Source: Ignavibacteriaceae bacterium (lineage in GTDB: Bacteria; Bacteroidota; Ignavibacteria; Ignavibacteriales; Ignavibacteriaceae). From it: a DNA stretch of 6,233 nucleotides. The position numbers were made by a program, and so were the translations under genes. The stretch spans positions 1 through 6,233 of the forward strand of contig JAPHUI010000002.1 of the NCBI GenBank assembly GCA_026193755.1, read 5' to 3'. A model generated the notes under the pieces. That model saw nothing but the letters and a program-made list of their open reading frames with translations, did no database searches and was not told where the DNA came from. Shown one piece after another: positions 1 to 5,916 of the stretch (its first letter is position 1; each line of letters opens with the position of its first letter).

Positions 1-336
1 GAGATTACAAAGGAAAAGCTTGAAATTCTCCGTGAAGCTGACGATATTTTCATTACTGCCATAAAAGAAGAAGGAATATACAATAGCATCTGGCAGGCAT
101 TTACCGTGCTGCTGCCCGTAAGTTCAGTAGGAGTAATGGGTGATGCAAGATCATACGAGTATGTTTTATCTTTACGAGCGGTAACTTCCGTTGATGGTAT
201 GACTGCTGATTGGTATGCATTCGAACACGACTTCCTTGCTTCCGTTTCGAATAAAATTATTAATAAGGTTAGGGGTGTGAATAGAGTGGTTTATGATATC
301 AGTTCAAAACCCCCGGCTACAATCGAATGGGAATAG
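1..336 (+). CDS. guaA: GMP synthase (glutamine-hydrolysing), C-terminal fragment
   Basis: This is the last 111 residues of GMP synthase, which aminates XMP to GMP using ATP and glutamine-derived ammonia in the last step of cytosolic guanine nucleotide synthesis. The open frame enters from the left edge without a start and ends at TAG 334-336. The fragment matches the C-terminal dimerisation domain of the family: VGVMGDAR at fragment residues 43-50, then [13 protein letters not shown], and the family's characteristic tail KPPATIEWE at the very C-terminus. The bacterial enzyme is usually about 510-525 residues, so roughly four fifths, including the amidotransferase and ATP pyrophosphatase domains, lies outside the window. 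An internal ATG at 106 or 139 is not a start, because conserved sequence continues upstream of both. The next gene begins 58 bases downstream on the same strand, with no terminator between them, so co-transcription is likely. Confidence 0.97.
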   Translation, partial: EITKEKLEILREADDIFITAIKEEGIYNSIWQAFTVLLPVSSVGVMGDARSYEYVLSLRAVTSVDGMTADWYAFEHDFLASVSNKIINKVRGVNRVVYDISSKPPATIEWE

Positions 337-394
337 TTATTCAGATAAGTTATTCTTTAGAAGACAAATTGAGGAGAGATTTTTTATTATAATA

Positions 395-2152
395 ATGAAG
401 AGACCTGTTCAAATATTAAAATATTTACTTCTTGTAACAATTCTGATTTTGGTTTCTTTCAATTCTGATTTTCCACAAAATGATTCTGAACTTGAAATTA
501 GCAAACAATTTGATAGTGCTCTGAATCAGTTTAACTCACAAGATTATGATAAGGCTATTGAAAGTTTCAACAAAATCATAACTGATTACGATTATAATTC
601 GAAAACTACCGTATCAGAATTCTTTAAAGCAAAATCATTACTTCAATTAAAGCAGTTGGAAGAATTTAAAACGGCAGCCGACGGTTTCTTGGAGAAATAT
701 CCGGACAGCAGGTATATTGAAGAAATAAGATTGATGTTAGCTAAATATTATATTGAAGTAGCTAATTATTATAACGCTTTCAGGGAGACATTATTAATCA
801 TTGAGAAAACAAATTCATCATCTTATGCAAATAAAGCCAGGGAGACAGGTGAGGGAATAGCTGCTAAATATCTGAATGATACACAGCTTCAAAGACTTTA
901 CTCTTCATTTACAAGCAATAAAGTAAAATCATTCATTCTACTTCAAATCGGAAAATATTTTATTAGAAATGGAGATTCTCTCGGTGCCAAAGGTACACTT
1001 TCCGATTTAATGAATACCTACCCCGAATCGGTTGAATATGATGAGGCTAAAAAATTATATAATTATTCGTATGATACTAAACCAGCATCAACTGTTATTG
1101 GTGTAATGCTTCCGCTGGAAACAGACTCTTTCGGTGAATATACATCGAAACCAGCAGCCGAAATTCTGGAAGGGATAAAATTTGCCGTTAACGAATTCAA
1201 TCAGCAAAAAAGCGAAAAAATCGGCCTACTTATTCGCGATACGAAACAGGAGCCTGATGAAATAAAGAAAATCAGGGAAGAATTTACTTCGCATACTTCT
1301 CTTATTGCGATCTTAGGACCAATCTTTAGTAATGAAGTGCGCATTGCATTAAAAGAATTTGATGATTACGATATTCCCATTATTTCACCCACAGCAACTG
1401 ATGATGATTTAACAAGCCTGAGCCGTAATTTCTTCCAGGCAAATCCCTCTTTTTCAAACAGGGGAAAGGTGATGTCTCAATATATTTTTTATGTTGAAAA
1501 CAAAAGAACAGTATCAGTGCTTAATTCTATTAATGGTTATTCACCTCTTCTTGCGGCTAACTTTAGTGAGGAATTTGAAAGGTTAGGTGGAAAAGTTTTA
1601 AGAAAAGAATCATTTAGGGATAGTACAACTGACTTTAGCGCTCCACTTTCAAACATATACAGCGACTCATTGACTACACAGGGAATCTATATACCCCTAT
1701 CAGATAATTCCGTTACGCCTTATATTTTTTCTGAATTAATAAAATTCTACACTAAAATTCAGATGTACGGTAACCAGGATTGGTTTACCGCAAAGGGTTT
1801 TGAAACGGCACCCGAAATAAGCAATAATTTAATATTCACTTCAGATTATTTTGTTGATTTTAACAGCGAGGATTACTTTAACTTCAACGACCAGTTTAAT
1901 TCTATTACAGGAAAAGATGTTAATCGTAATGCTTTATATGGTTATGATGCAGCAAAATTTCTCTTAACGGCTTTGCGAAACAGTGAATCCGGCAGGGAAA
2001 ATCTGAGGGCCAAAATGATATCAGGAATGATTAGTAGTGGAATTCATAATAATATATCTTTCGATGAGAAAAGAGTAAATAGATTTTTAAATATTGTACG
2101 TTATAAAAATGGAATTTTTGACTTGGTAGATAAATTTCGTCTTACTCAGTAA
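395..2152 (+). CDS. Exported TPR plus type I periplasmic-binding-protein fold protein (LpoA-like layout, orphan)
   Basis: This 585-residue protein starts with a basic N-terminus and a hydrophobic stretch at about residues 8-22, which reads as a signal peptide or N-terminal anchor. There is no cysteine there, so it is not a lipoprotein. Residues about 35-225 form helical repeats of tetratricopeptide type, for example the segment around 37-66 with YDKAIESFNKII, the FLEKYPDS turn at 98-105, and another repeat ending in MNTYPES. From about residue 233 (TVIGVMLPL) to the end is a type I periplasmic-binding fold like that of branched-chain amino acid receptors, with AILGPIFSNEV and PIISPTATDD as typical strands and loops. 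No permease or ATPase lies nearby. TPR plus this fold is the layout of LpoA, the outer-membrane activator of penicillin-binding protein 1A, but sensing or solute binding are equally possible. The frame is open back to an ATG at 293 inside guaA; I chose 395 because the signal sequence begins there. A GAGGAG at 371-376 is 18 bases from this ATG, longer than ideal. Confidence 0.85.
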   Translation: MKRPVQILKYLLLVTILILVSFNSDFPQNDSELEISKQFDSALNQFNSQDYDKAIESFNKIITDYDYNSKTTVSEFFKAKSLLQLKQLEEFKTAADGFLEKYPDSRYIEEIRLMLAKYYIEVANYYNAFRETLLIIEKTNSSSYANKARETGEGIAAKYLNDTQLQRLYSSFTSNKVKSFILLQIGKYFIRNGDSLGAKGTLSDLMNTYPESVEYDEAKKLYNYSYDTKPASTVIGVMLPLETDSFGEYTSKPAAEILEGIKFAVNEFNQQKSEKIGLLIRDTKQEPDEIKKIREEFTSHTSLIAILGPIFSNEVRIALKEFDDYDIPIISPTATDDDLTSLSRNFFQANPSFSNRGKVMSQYIFYVENKRTVSVLNSINGYSPLLAANFSEEFERLGGKVLRKESFRDSTTDFSAPLSNIYSDSLTTQGIYIPLSDNSVTPYIFSELIKFYTKIQMYGNQDWFTAKGFETAPEISNNLIFTSDYFVDFNSEDYFNFNDQFNSITGKDVNRNALYGYDAAKFLLTALRNSESGRENLRAKMISGMISSGIHNNISFDEKRVNRFLNIVRYKNGIFDLVDKFRLTQ

Positions 2153-2157
2153 TTATT

Positions 2158-2853
2158 ATGAATGAAGAAAAAAAGCTAACGGTAAAAGATCTGCCAATAG
2201 ATGACCGTCCCCGGGAAAAATTAATACTAAGAGGAGCTCATAATCTTTCGGATGCTGAGTTGGTTGCAATTCTTCTACGAACAGGTAAAAAGGGAAAATC
2301 GGTTCTTGAAATTGCCAGAGAAATTATTAGCAGCGGAGGAAACCTTGCAATGCTTGCAACCAGAACAGTTGATTCGCTCAAAAAAGTTGATGGGATCGGA
2401 AACGATAAAGCAGCAACTTTAGCTGCTGCCTTTGAATTAAGCAGGAGAATCTTGTCTCAATCCAAATGGCTCTCTAACATGAAAATTACTTCTCCACAGG
2501 ATATAGCAGAAATATTTATTCCTATTTTAAGAGATGAGATAAAGGAAAAATTTATTGTTGTATGTCTGAACTCAGCAAACAGAATTATAAAATACGAAAC
2601 GATCTCTATCGGTAATCTTAACTCGAGTGTAGTACATCCACGGGAAATTTTTAAAGTTGCTATCGATAATCCATCGGCCAGCATAATTTTGATTCATAAT
2701 CATCCAAGCGGTAATCCGGAACCAAGTAACGAAGATATATCAATAACCAGGAAGATAGTCGAATCGGGCAAAATTCTTGATATTCCCGTATTTGATCACC
2801 TTATTATTGCAGGGGAAACGTATACAAGTTTTGTCGAAAAAAGGCTTATTTAA
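2158..2853 (+). CDS. radC: RadC family protein (HhH plus JAB/MPN metalloprotease-like domain)
   Basis: This 231-residue protein is full length for the RadC family (about 220-230). The N-terminal part has the family signature DLPIDDRPREKL at residues 11-22, then LSDAELVAILLRTG, and a helix-hairpin-helix-like GIG at 79-81 of the kind that contacts DNA. The C-terminal half is a JAB/MPN domain with the metal-binding motif H180-N-H182-P-S-G, S190 and D193 all intact. RadC was named for DNA repair, but that role in E. coli was later questioned and the true function is unsettled; the motif suggests a zinc-dependent hydrolase. It begins five bases after the stop of the upstream gene and has no Shine-Dalgarno site, so translation may depend on ribosomes arriving from that gene. 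The alternative ATG at 2162 is out of frame. Confidence 0.95.
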   Translation: MNEEKKLTVKDLPIDDRPREKLILRGAHNLSDAELVAILLRTGKKGKSVLEIAREIISSGGNLAMLATRTVDSLKKVDGIGNDKAATLAAAFELSRRILSQSKWLSNMKITSPQDIAEIFIPILRDEIKEKFIVVCLNSANRIIKYETISIGNLNSSVVHPREIFKVAIDNPSASIILIHNHPSGNPEPSNEDISITRKIVESGKILDIPVFDHLIIAGETYTSFVEKRLI

Positions 2854-2872
2854 ATAAAATAGTTGTTTTTAT

Positions 2873-2901
2873 TTGAATATTTTAACAGTTTTAACTATAT
2901 A
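2873..2901 (+). promoter_or_regulatory. Possible sigma-70-like promoter for the lipoprotein-LysM unit
   Basis: TTGAAT at 2873-2878 and TATATA at 2896-2901 are separated by 17 bases, and each matches four of six consensus positions. They lie about 100 bases before the lipoprotein start, in the only sizeable gap (2854-3004) ahead of the two-gene envelope unit. The region is so AT-rich that chance matches are likely; TATACT at 2916-2921 is another -10 candidate but lacks a well-placed -35. I did not find the TAnnTTTG motif of Bacteroidota promoters here. Confidence 0.25.
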
Positions 2902-2993
2902 GATAACTGAAATTCTATACTACTTTCTAAAAATCATGTAGTTGAAAGTTTATCTTATTTCTTATCAAACTATTTTAATAATCATTAAATATC

Positions 2994-2998
2994 GGAGG
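2994..2998 (+). promoter_or_regulatory. Ribosome binding site of the small lipoprotein gene
   Basis: GGAGG sits six bases before the ATG at 3005. It settles the start, because the frame is open back to a TTG at 2942 that would add 21 residues and spoil the lipoprotein signal. It is one of the strongest sites in the window, which fits an abundant envelope protein. Confidence 0.85.
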
Positions 2999-3004
2999 TT
3001 ACAT

Positions 3005-3280
3005 ATGAGCCTACTAAAAAATTTCAGGACCCCCGTGCTTGCTACTGTGATGTTTATCGGCATTGCTATGTTTGCAGGCTGCGGTGGTGTAAGTGATGCT
3101 CAGTATGCTGAACTTAATGCTTTGCGTGAGGAAGTAAAATCTCTCGAAGCGCAAGCAAATTCTCTTAAAGATCAGAAAGCACAGCTTGAATCTGATATTC
3201 AGACAGTTAATCGTAAACTTGCTGAATGTAATAAGCAAAAGGAAGAAACCAAGGCAAACCTTGAAAAATTGCCTAAATAA
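3005..3280 (+). CDS. Small coiled-coil outer-membrane lipoprotein (Lpp-like architecture)
   Basis: This 91-residue protein has a lipoprotein signal peptide: K5 and R8 in the n-region, a hydrophobic run from V11 to F23, then F-A-G-C with the lipidated cysteine at C26. Phe at -3 is less usual than Leu. The mature 66 residues form nearly one continuous coiled coil. With position a at L37, V44, A51, K58, I65, L72, K79, L86 and d at L40, L47, L54, L61, V68, C75, T82, L89, eight heptads run without a break. The chain ends in lysine. Size, lipid anchor, single helix and final lysine recall Braun lipoprotein Lpp (58 mature residues), although I see no clear sequence homology. The residues after C26 (GGVSDA) lack the acidic surface-export signal of Bacteroidota, so a periplasm-facing location is more likely. 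The LysM gene follows after 42 bases. No function is proven. Confidence 0.85.
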   Translation: MSLLKNFRTPVLATVMFIGIAMFAGCGGVSDAQYAELNALREEVKSLEAQANSLKDQKAQLESDIQTVNRKLAECNKQKEETKANLEKLPK

Positions 3281-3312
3281 TTATTAACAGGAATTTTTAA
3301 ATAATAGAAATT

Positions 3313-3316
3313 GGAG
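3313..3316 (+). promoter_or_regulatory. Ribosome binding site of the LysM protein gene
   Basis: GGAG lies six bases before the ATG at 3323. The frame also has a TTG at 3311, but that codon overlaps this site and would place MEKK ahead of the signal peptide, so 3323 is the better start. Confidence 0.8.
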
Positions 3317-3322
3317 AAAAAA

Positions 3323-4009
3323 ATGAAACTCACGAAATATTTAGTTTATTTTCTTTCCCTTGTTTTCCTGTTGTCTCTTTCTTCCTTTGCACAACAAGAA
3401 GAGATGACTACAGAAGAATGGGAAGCGGAAATGACCCGGCTTAACGGGCAGAAACAGGCTTTGACATCTGAGATAGAAACTTTAAACACTGATATTGAAA
3501 ACCTGCAAACAGTTAAATCTGGACTTCAGGATCCTGAAGAATGTATTGATGAACTTTATGCTTTGGTTGGAGCTACCAGAAAAGACGTTGATAATTTCAG
3601 AAATGCTGTCAACGAACTTGATGGCAGAATTAAAAGAAAAGAAAGTCCTAAAGCTGACAGGCAAGCAGATTTAGATGCACTGAAGATGAATAAGATCAGT
3701 GCTTTGCCGGAATTCTTTGATAAAGTTCATAACAAGATGCAACAAGCTCTCGATGCTTGGTCTGACGCGCCTCCTGTAATTTCTTACAAGGTAGTTCGCG
3801 GCGATTGTCTCTGGAATATTGCCAAGAAGAAAGAACATTATGGAAATGCATTTGCTTGGCCGGTTATTTATAAGGCTAACAGAGATAAGATCAAAAATCC
3901 TGATCTGATTTATCCTAATCAGACATTCTCTATTCCGCCTTTAACACAGGAAGAAAAAGATAAATACGAAAAGTTAAGAAAGAATTATAAACCGGCTCCG
4001 GTTCAATAA
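3323..4009 (+). CDS. Secreted coiled-coil protein with C-terminal LysM domain
   Basis: This 228-residue protein begins with a type I signal peptide (K2, K5, hydrophobic 6-19, likely cleavage after SSFA at residue 23). Residues about 31-70 form a coiled coil with L40, L47, I51, L54, I58 and L61 on the hydrophobic face. A second charged helical stretch lies at about 85-145. Y155 to P206 is a LysM domain of the long YgaU-like type: YKVVRGD, W164-N-I-A, YGNAFAWPVIYKANRD, then NPDLIYPNQTFSIPP. LysM domains bind the N-acetylglucosamine backbone of peptidoglycan, so the protein is probably periplasmic and wall-bound. The usual Thr after GD is C162 here; C74 is the only other cysteine in the mature protein, allowing a disulfide. 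The C-terminal tail is lysine-rich and ends in a proline-containing segment. No catalytic domain is visible. It is probably co-transcribed with the coiled-coil lipoprotein upstream, suggesting a joint structural role. Confidence 0.88.
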   Translation: MKLTKYLVYFLSLVFLLSLSSFAQQEEMTTEEWEAEMTRLNGQKQALTSEIETLNTDIENLQTVKSGLQDPEECIDELYALVGATRKDVDNFRNAVNELDGRIKRKESPKADRQADLDALKMNKISALPEFFDKVHNKMQQALDAWSDAPPVISYKVVRGDCLWNIAKKKEHYGNAFAWPVIYKANRDKIKNPDLIYPNQTFSIPPLTQEEKDKYEKLRKNYKPAPVQ

Positions 4010-4038
4010 AATATTCGTAGCTTGTTTAATTTAATTCG

Positions 4039-4076
4039 AAAAGACCCTCCTTCCTTTTGCGGGATGAGGGTTTTTT
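4039..4076 (+). terminator. Rho-independent terminator after the LysM gene
   Basis: ACCCTC at 4044-4049 pairs with GAGGGT at 4066-4071, and the stem extends through AAAAG (4039-4043) pairing with the T-run, including one G-U pair. The loop is 16 bases. The six Ts at 4071-4076 follow directly. It lies 30 bases past the LysM stop and closes the two-gene envelope unit, leaving only 15 bases before phoH. Confidence 0.88.
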
Positions 4077-4091
4077 CATTTAAACTTTAAT

Positions 4092-5060
4092 ATGACAGCA
4101 GTCGAAAAGAAAATAATAATCGATAATGTAAATATGCTGGATCTCCTTGGATCAAGCGATTCGAATCTAAAATTACTTGAGGACAGATTTAATACAAGTA
4201 TCACAGTAAGAGGTGATAACTTTATTCTTAAAGGAGTGATGGAAGAAGTTGAGGTAATTGAAAAAATCCTGAAAGAGATGACTTATGTATTGAACACAAG
4301 CGGAAAATTAAATCCTAACGATGTTAATACTATACTTGACCTGACAATAGAAGGAAAAGAATTAGTTGATCAAGATGAATTGGATACAATCGTTCTTTAC
4401 ACAAAAAAGGATGTAGTAAAAGCCCGAACAAATGGGCAGGTAAACTATATTAATCTTGCTCGTAAAAATGATATTTGTTTTGCAATTGGTCCTGCTGGAA
4501 CGGGAAAAACCTATCTTGCGGTCGCAATTGCAATTTCGGCACTTAAAAGAGGTCTGGTTAAAAAATTAATACTTGCCAGACCCGCTGTGGAAGCGGGTGA
4601 AAGTCTTGGATTTTTACCAGGTGATTTCCGGGAGAAGATTGATCCTTATCTTCGTCCGCTATATGATGCTCTTGATGATATGATTCCTTCCGAGAAACTA
4701 AAAAATTACATTGAGAAAAGAAATATTGAAATTGTTCCTCTTGCATATATGCGGGGCAGAACATTAAATAATGCTTATGTAATTCTTGATGAAGCACAGA
4801 ATTCAACTACAATGCAAATGAAGATGTTTTTAACCAGGCTTGGCGGCAATTCCAAATCAATAATAACAGGTGACATAACACAGATAGATCTCCCACCAAA
4901 GCAGGTCAGTGGGTTAGTGCAGGCAAAGGAAATATTATCTAAAGTTGAAGGGGTTGCTTTCGCTTACTTTGATAAAGGTGATGTTGTAAGGCATAAGCTT
5001 GTAAAGGATATTATAGATGCGTACGAAAAGTTTAACAATAACAATAACGGAAATTCTTAA
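4092..5060 (+). CDS. PhoH family ATPase (YbeZ-like)
   Basis: This 322-residue cytosolic protein is a complete PhoH/YbeZ-type P-loop ATPase; E. coli YbeZ is somewhat longer. Residues 1-75 form the small N-terminal domain of the family. The ATPase core has Walker A GPAGTGKT at 133-140, the family motif ARPAVEAGESLGFLPGD at 162-178, Walker B VILDEAQN with D233 and E234, and GDITQIDLP at 260-268. YbeZ works with the rRNA endonuclease YbeY in ribosome maturation and quality control, but no ybeY follows here. The tail is an asparagine run (NNNNNGNS) and looks disordered. An in-frame stop at 4065-4067 rules out a longer start. No Shine-Dalgarno site precedes the ATG, and the upstream terminator is 15 bases away, so its promoter must overlap the terminator, or it depends on read-through. 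Its stop overlaps the mazG stop on the other strand. The symbol is left blank because phoH and ybeZ are both used. Confidence 0.95.
   Translation: MTAVEKKIIIDNVNMLDLLGSSDSNLKLLEDRFNTSITVRGDNFILKGVMEEVEVIEKILKEMTYVLNTSGKLNPNDVNTILDLTIEGKELVDQDELDTIVLYTKKDVVKARTNGQVNYINLARKNDICFAIGPAGTGKTYLAVAIAISALKRGLVKKLILARPAVEAGESLGFLPGDFREKIDPYLRPLYDALDDMIPSEKLKNYIEKRNIEIVPLAYMRGRTLNNAYVILDEAQNSTTMQMKMFLTRLGGNSKSIITGDITQIDLPPKQVSGLVQAKEILSKVEGVAFAYFDKGDVVRHKLVKDIIDAYEKFNNNNNGNS
5034..5048 (+). repeat. Short AACAAT repeat encoding a polyasparagine tail
   Basis: AACAAT occurs two and a half times in frame just before the phoH stop, giving five asparagines in a row. It could vary in copy number by slippage in whole-codon-pair steps without shifting the frame. 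It is short, so chance origin is quite possible. Confidence 0.6.
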
Positions 5061-5818
5061 TCCATTTTTTTGCTTTCCTCCCAGTATTTATCCATTTCCT
5101 GGAGATTCGAATCTGCTAAGTTCTTACCCTGCTCTTTGATTTTTTTCTCAACATATCCAAACCTGCGAATAAATTTTGAATTGGTTCTGCGGAGGGCATT
5201 TTCAGGATTTACCCCGAGGAATCGTGCATAGTTAACCATGGCAAAGAAAACATCTCCAATCTCATCTTCAAGCTTATAATAATCACCCGTTCCTTCTGAG
5301 CGGTGCATTTCCTCGATCTCTTCAATGACCTTCTTCCAGACTTCTTCTTTCTTTTCCCAATCAAATCCAACTTTTGCGGCTTTTTCCTGAAGCCTGTGTG
5401 CTCTTTGTAAACCAGGAAGCATTTCAGGAACCCCGTCTAAAACTGAGTTTCTACCCTCACTTAATTTTATCGTCTCCCAGTTCTTTATTACTTGATCTGA
5501 TCCGGACACTTTAATTTCTCCGAAAACATGAGGATGTCGTCTAATTAATTTAGCTTTTATAGAATCAATTACATCATCAATTACAAAATCTTTTCTCTCA
5601 GAAGCGATTATTGTATGGAAGACAACATGCAATAAAAGGTCACCGAGCTCGTTTTTCAGTTCTTCGTAATTTTTCTTTTCGATAGCTTCAACTACCTCAT
5701 AAGCTTCTTCAATTGTCGCAGCCTTTATGGAATCATTAGTTTGTTCCCGATCCCACGGGCATTCTTTTCTTAATCTTTTAACAATCTCAACGAATTCATT
5801 AAATTTGTTCCCGGTCAT
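5057..5818 (-). CDS. mazG: Nucleoside triphosphate pyrophosphohydrolase MazG (two-domain)
   Basis: This 253-residue enzyme hydrolyses NTPs and dNTPs to the monophosphate and pyrophosphate, cleaning the cytosolic pool of non-standard nucleotides; in E. coli it also lowers ppGpp during starvation and interacts with the GTPase Era. Length fits E. coli MazG (263). Both tandem MazG domains are intact. The N-terminal one has CPWDREQT at 20-27, E37-E38-x-x-E41 and E57-x-x-D60. The C-terminal one has E166-E167-x-x-E170 and E186-x-x-D189, the metal-binding set that is the active site in E. coli. The linker carries the family's conserved RRHPHVFGE (93-101) and PGLQRAHRLQEKA (135-147). An AAGGA on the minus strand (5831-5827) lies eight bases before the ATG. 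It converges with phoH with a four-base overlap and is divergent from the ridA-like gene. No mazE/mazF toxin-antitoxin genes are beside it. Confidence 0.96.
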   Translation of the reverse strand: MTGNKFNEFVEIVKRLRKECPWDREQTNDSIKAATIEEAYEVVEAIEKKNYEELKNELGDLLLHVVFHTIIASERKDFVIDDVIDSIKAKLIRRHPHVFGEIKVSGSDQVIKNWETIKLSEGRNSVLDGVPEMLPGLQRAHRLQEKAAKVGFDWEKKEEVWKKVIEEIEEMHRSEGTGDYYKLEDEIGDVFFAMVNYARFLGVNPENALRRTNSKFIRRFGYVEKKIKEQGKNLADSNLQEMDKYWEESKKMD

Positions 5819-5916
5819 AAGATAAGTCCTTATTTCAAATAAAAATTAATTTACTTTTATAGAATTCAATTCAAATTTAACTAAAATAAAATTATTGTAT
5901 TTAATGGAGGGTCGAA
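5819..5916. promoter_or_regulatory. Divergent AT-rich gap between mazG and the ridA-like gene
   Basis: These 98 bases must hold the start signals for mazG (leftward) and probably for the ridA-like gene (rightward). Apart from ribosome binding sites at each end, I see only A/T-rich sequence with overlapping weak hexamers such as TTGAAT (minus strand, 5874-5869 and 5869-5864) and TAAAAT (5882-5887). None pairs at good spacing, so I call no specific promoter and no operator. Confidence 0.4.
5906..5910 (+). promoter_or_regulatory. Ribosome binding site of the ridA-like gene
   Basis: GGAGG lies six bases before the ATG at 5917. This identifies the start of a gene that is cut by the window edge. 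Confidence 0.85.

Noticed and set aside
293..394. Longer start at ATG 293 for the TPR/binding-fold gene, overlapping guaA
   Set aside because: It would put 34 extra residues ahead of a clear signal sequence and overlap conserved GuaA codons in another frame; no ribosome binding site was seen there.
2457..2684. 75-residue open frame on the minus strand
   Set aside because: It lies wholly inside radC, whose motifs are intact, and has no family features.
2158..2853. radC as a sign of a mobile or anti-restriction island
   Set aside because: RadC-like genes do occur on islands, but this one is full length with chromosomal housekeeping neighbours, similar base composition, and no integrase or repeats nearby.
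2852..2874. Hairpin AAATAAAA / TTTTATTT just after radC as a terminator
   Set aside because: The stem is made only of A-T pairs and no T-run follows it; in such AT-rich sequence it is likely chance, although weak termination cannot be excluded.
3014..3238. 74-residue open frame on the minus strand
   Set aside because: It is the shadow of the coiled-coil lipoprotein gene, which has a strong ribosome binding site and lipobox.
3482..3664. 60-residue open frame on the minus strand
   Set aside because: It lies within the LysM protein gene and has no start signal or recognisable features.
4558..4806. 82-residue open frame on the minus strand
   Set aside because: It lies opposite conserved PhoH motifs and its composition looks like an antisense reading.
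5057..5818. mazG as part of a MazEF toxin-antitoxin system
   Set aside because: No small toxin or antitoxin genes flank it; the neighbours are phoH and a ridA-like gene, so it is a stand-alone house-cleaning enzyme.
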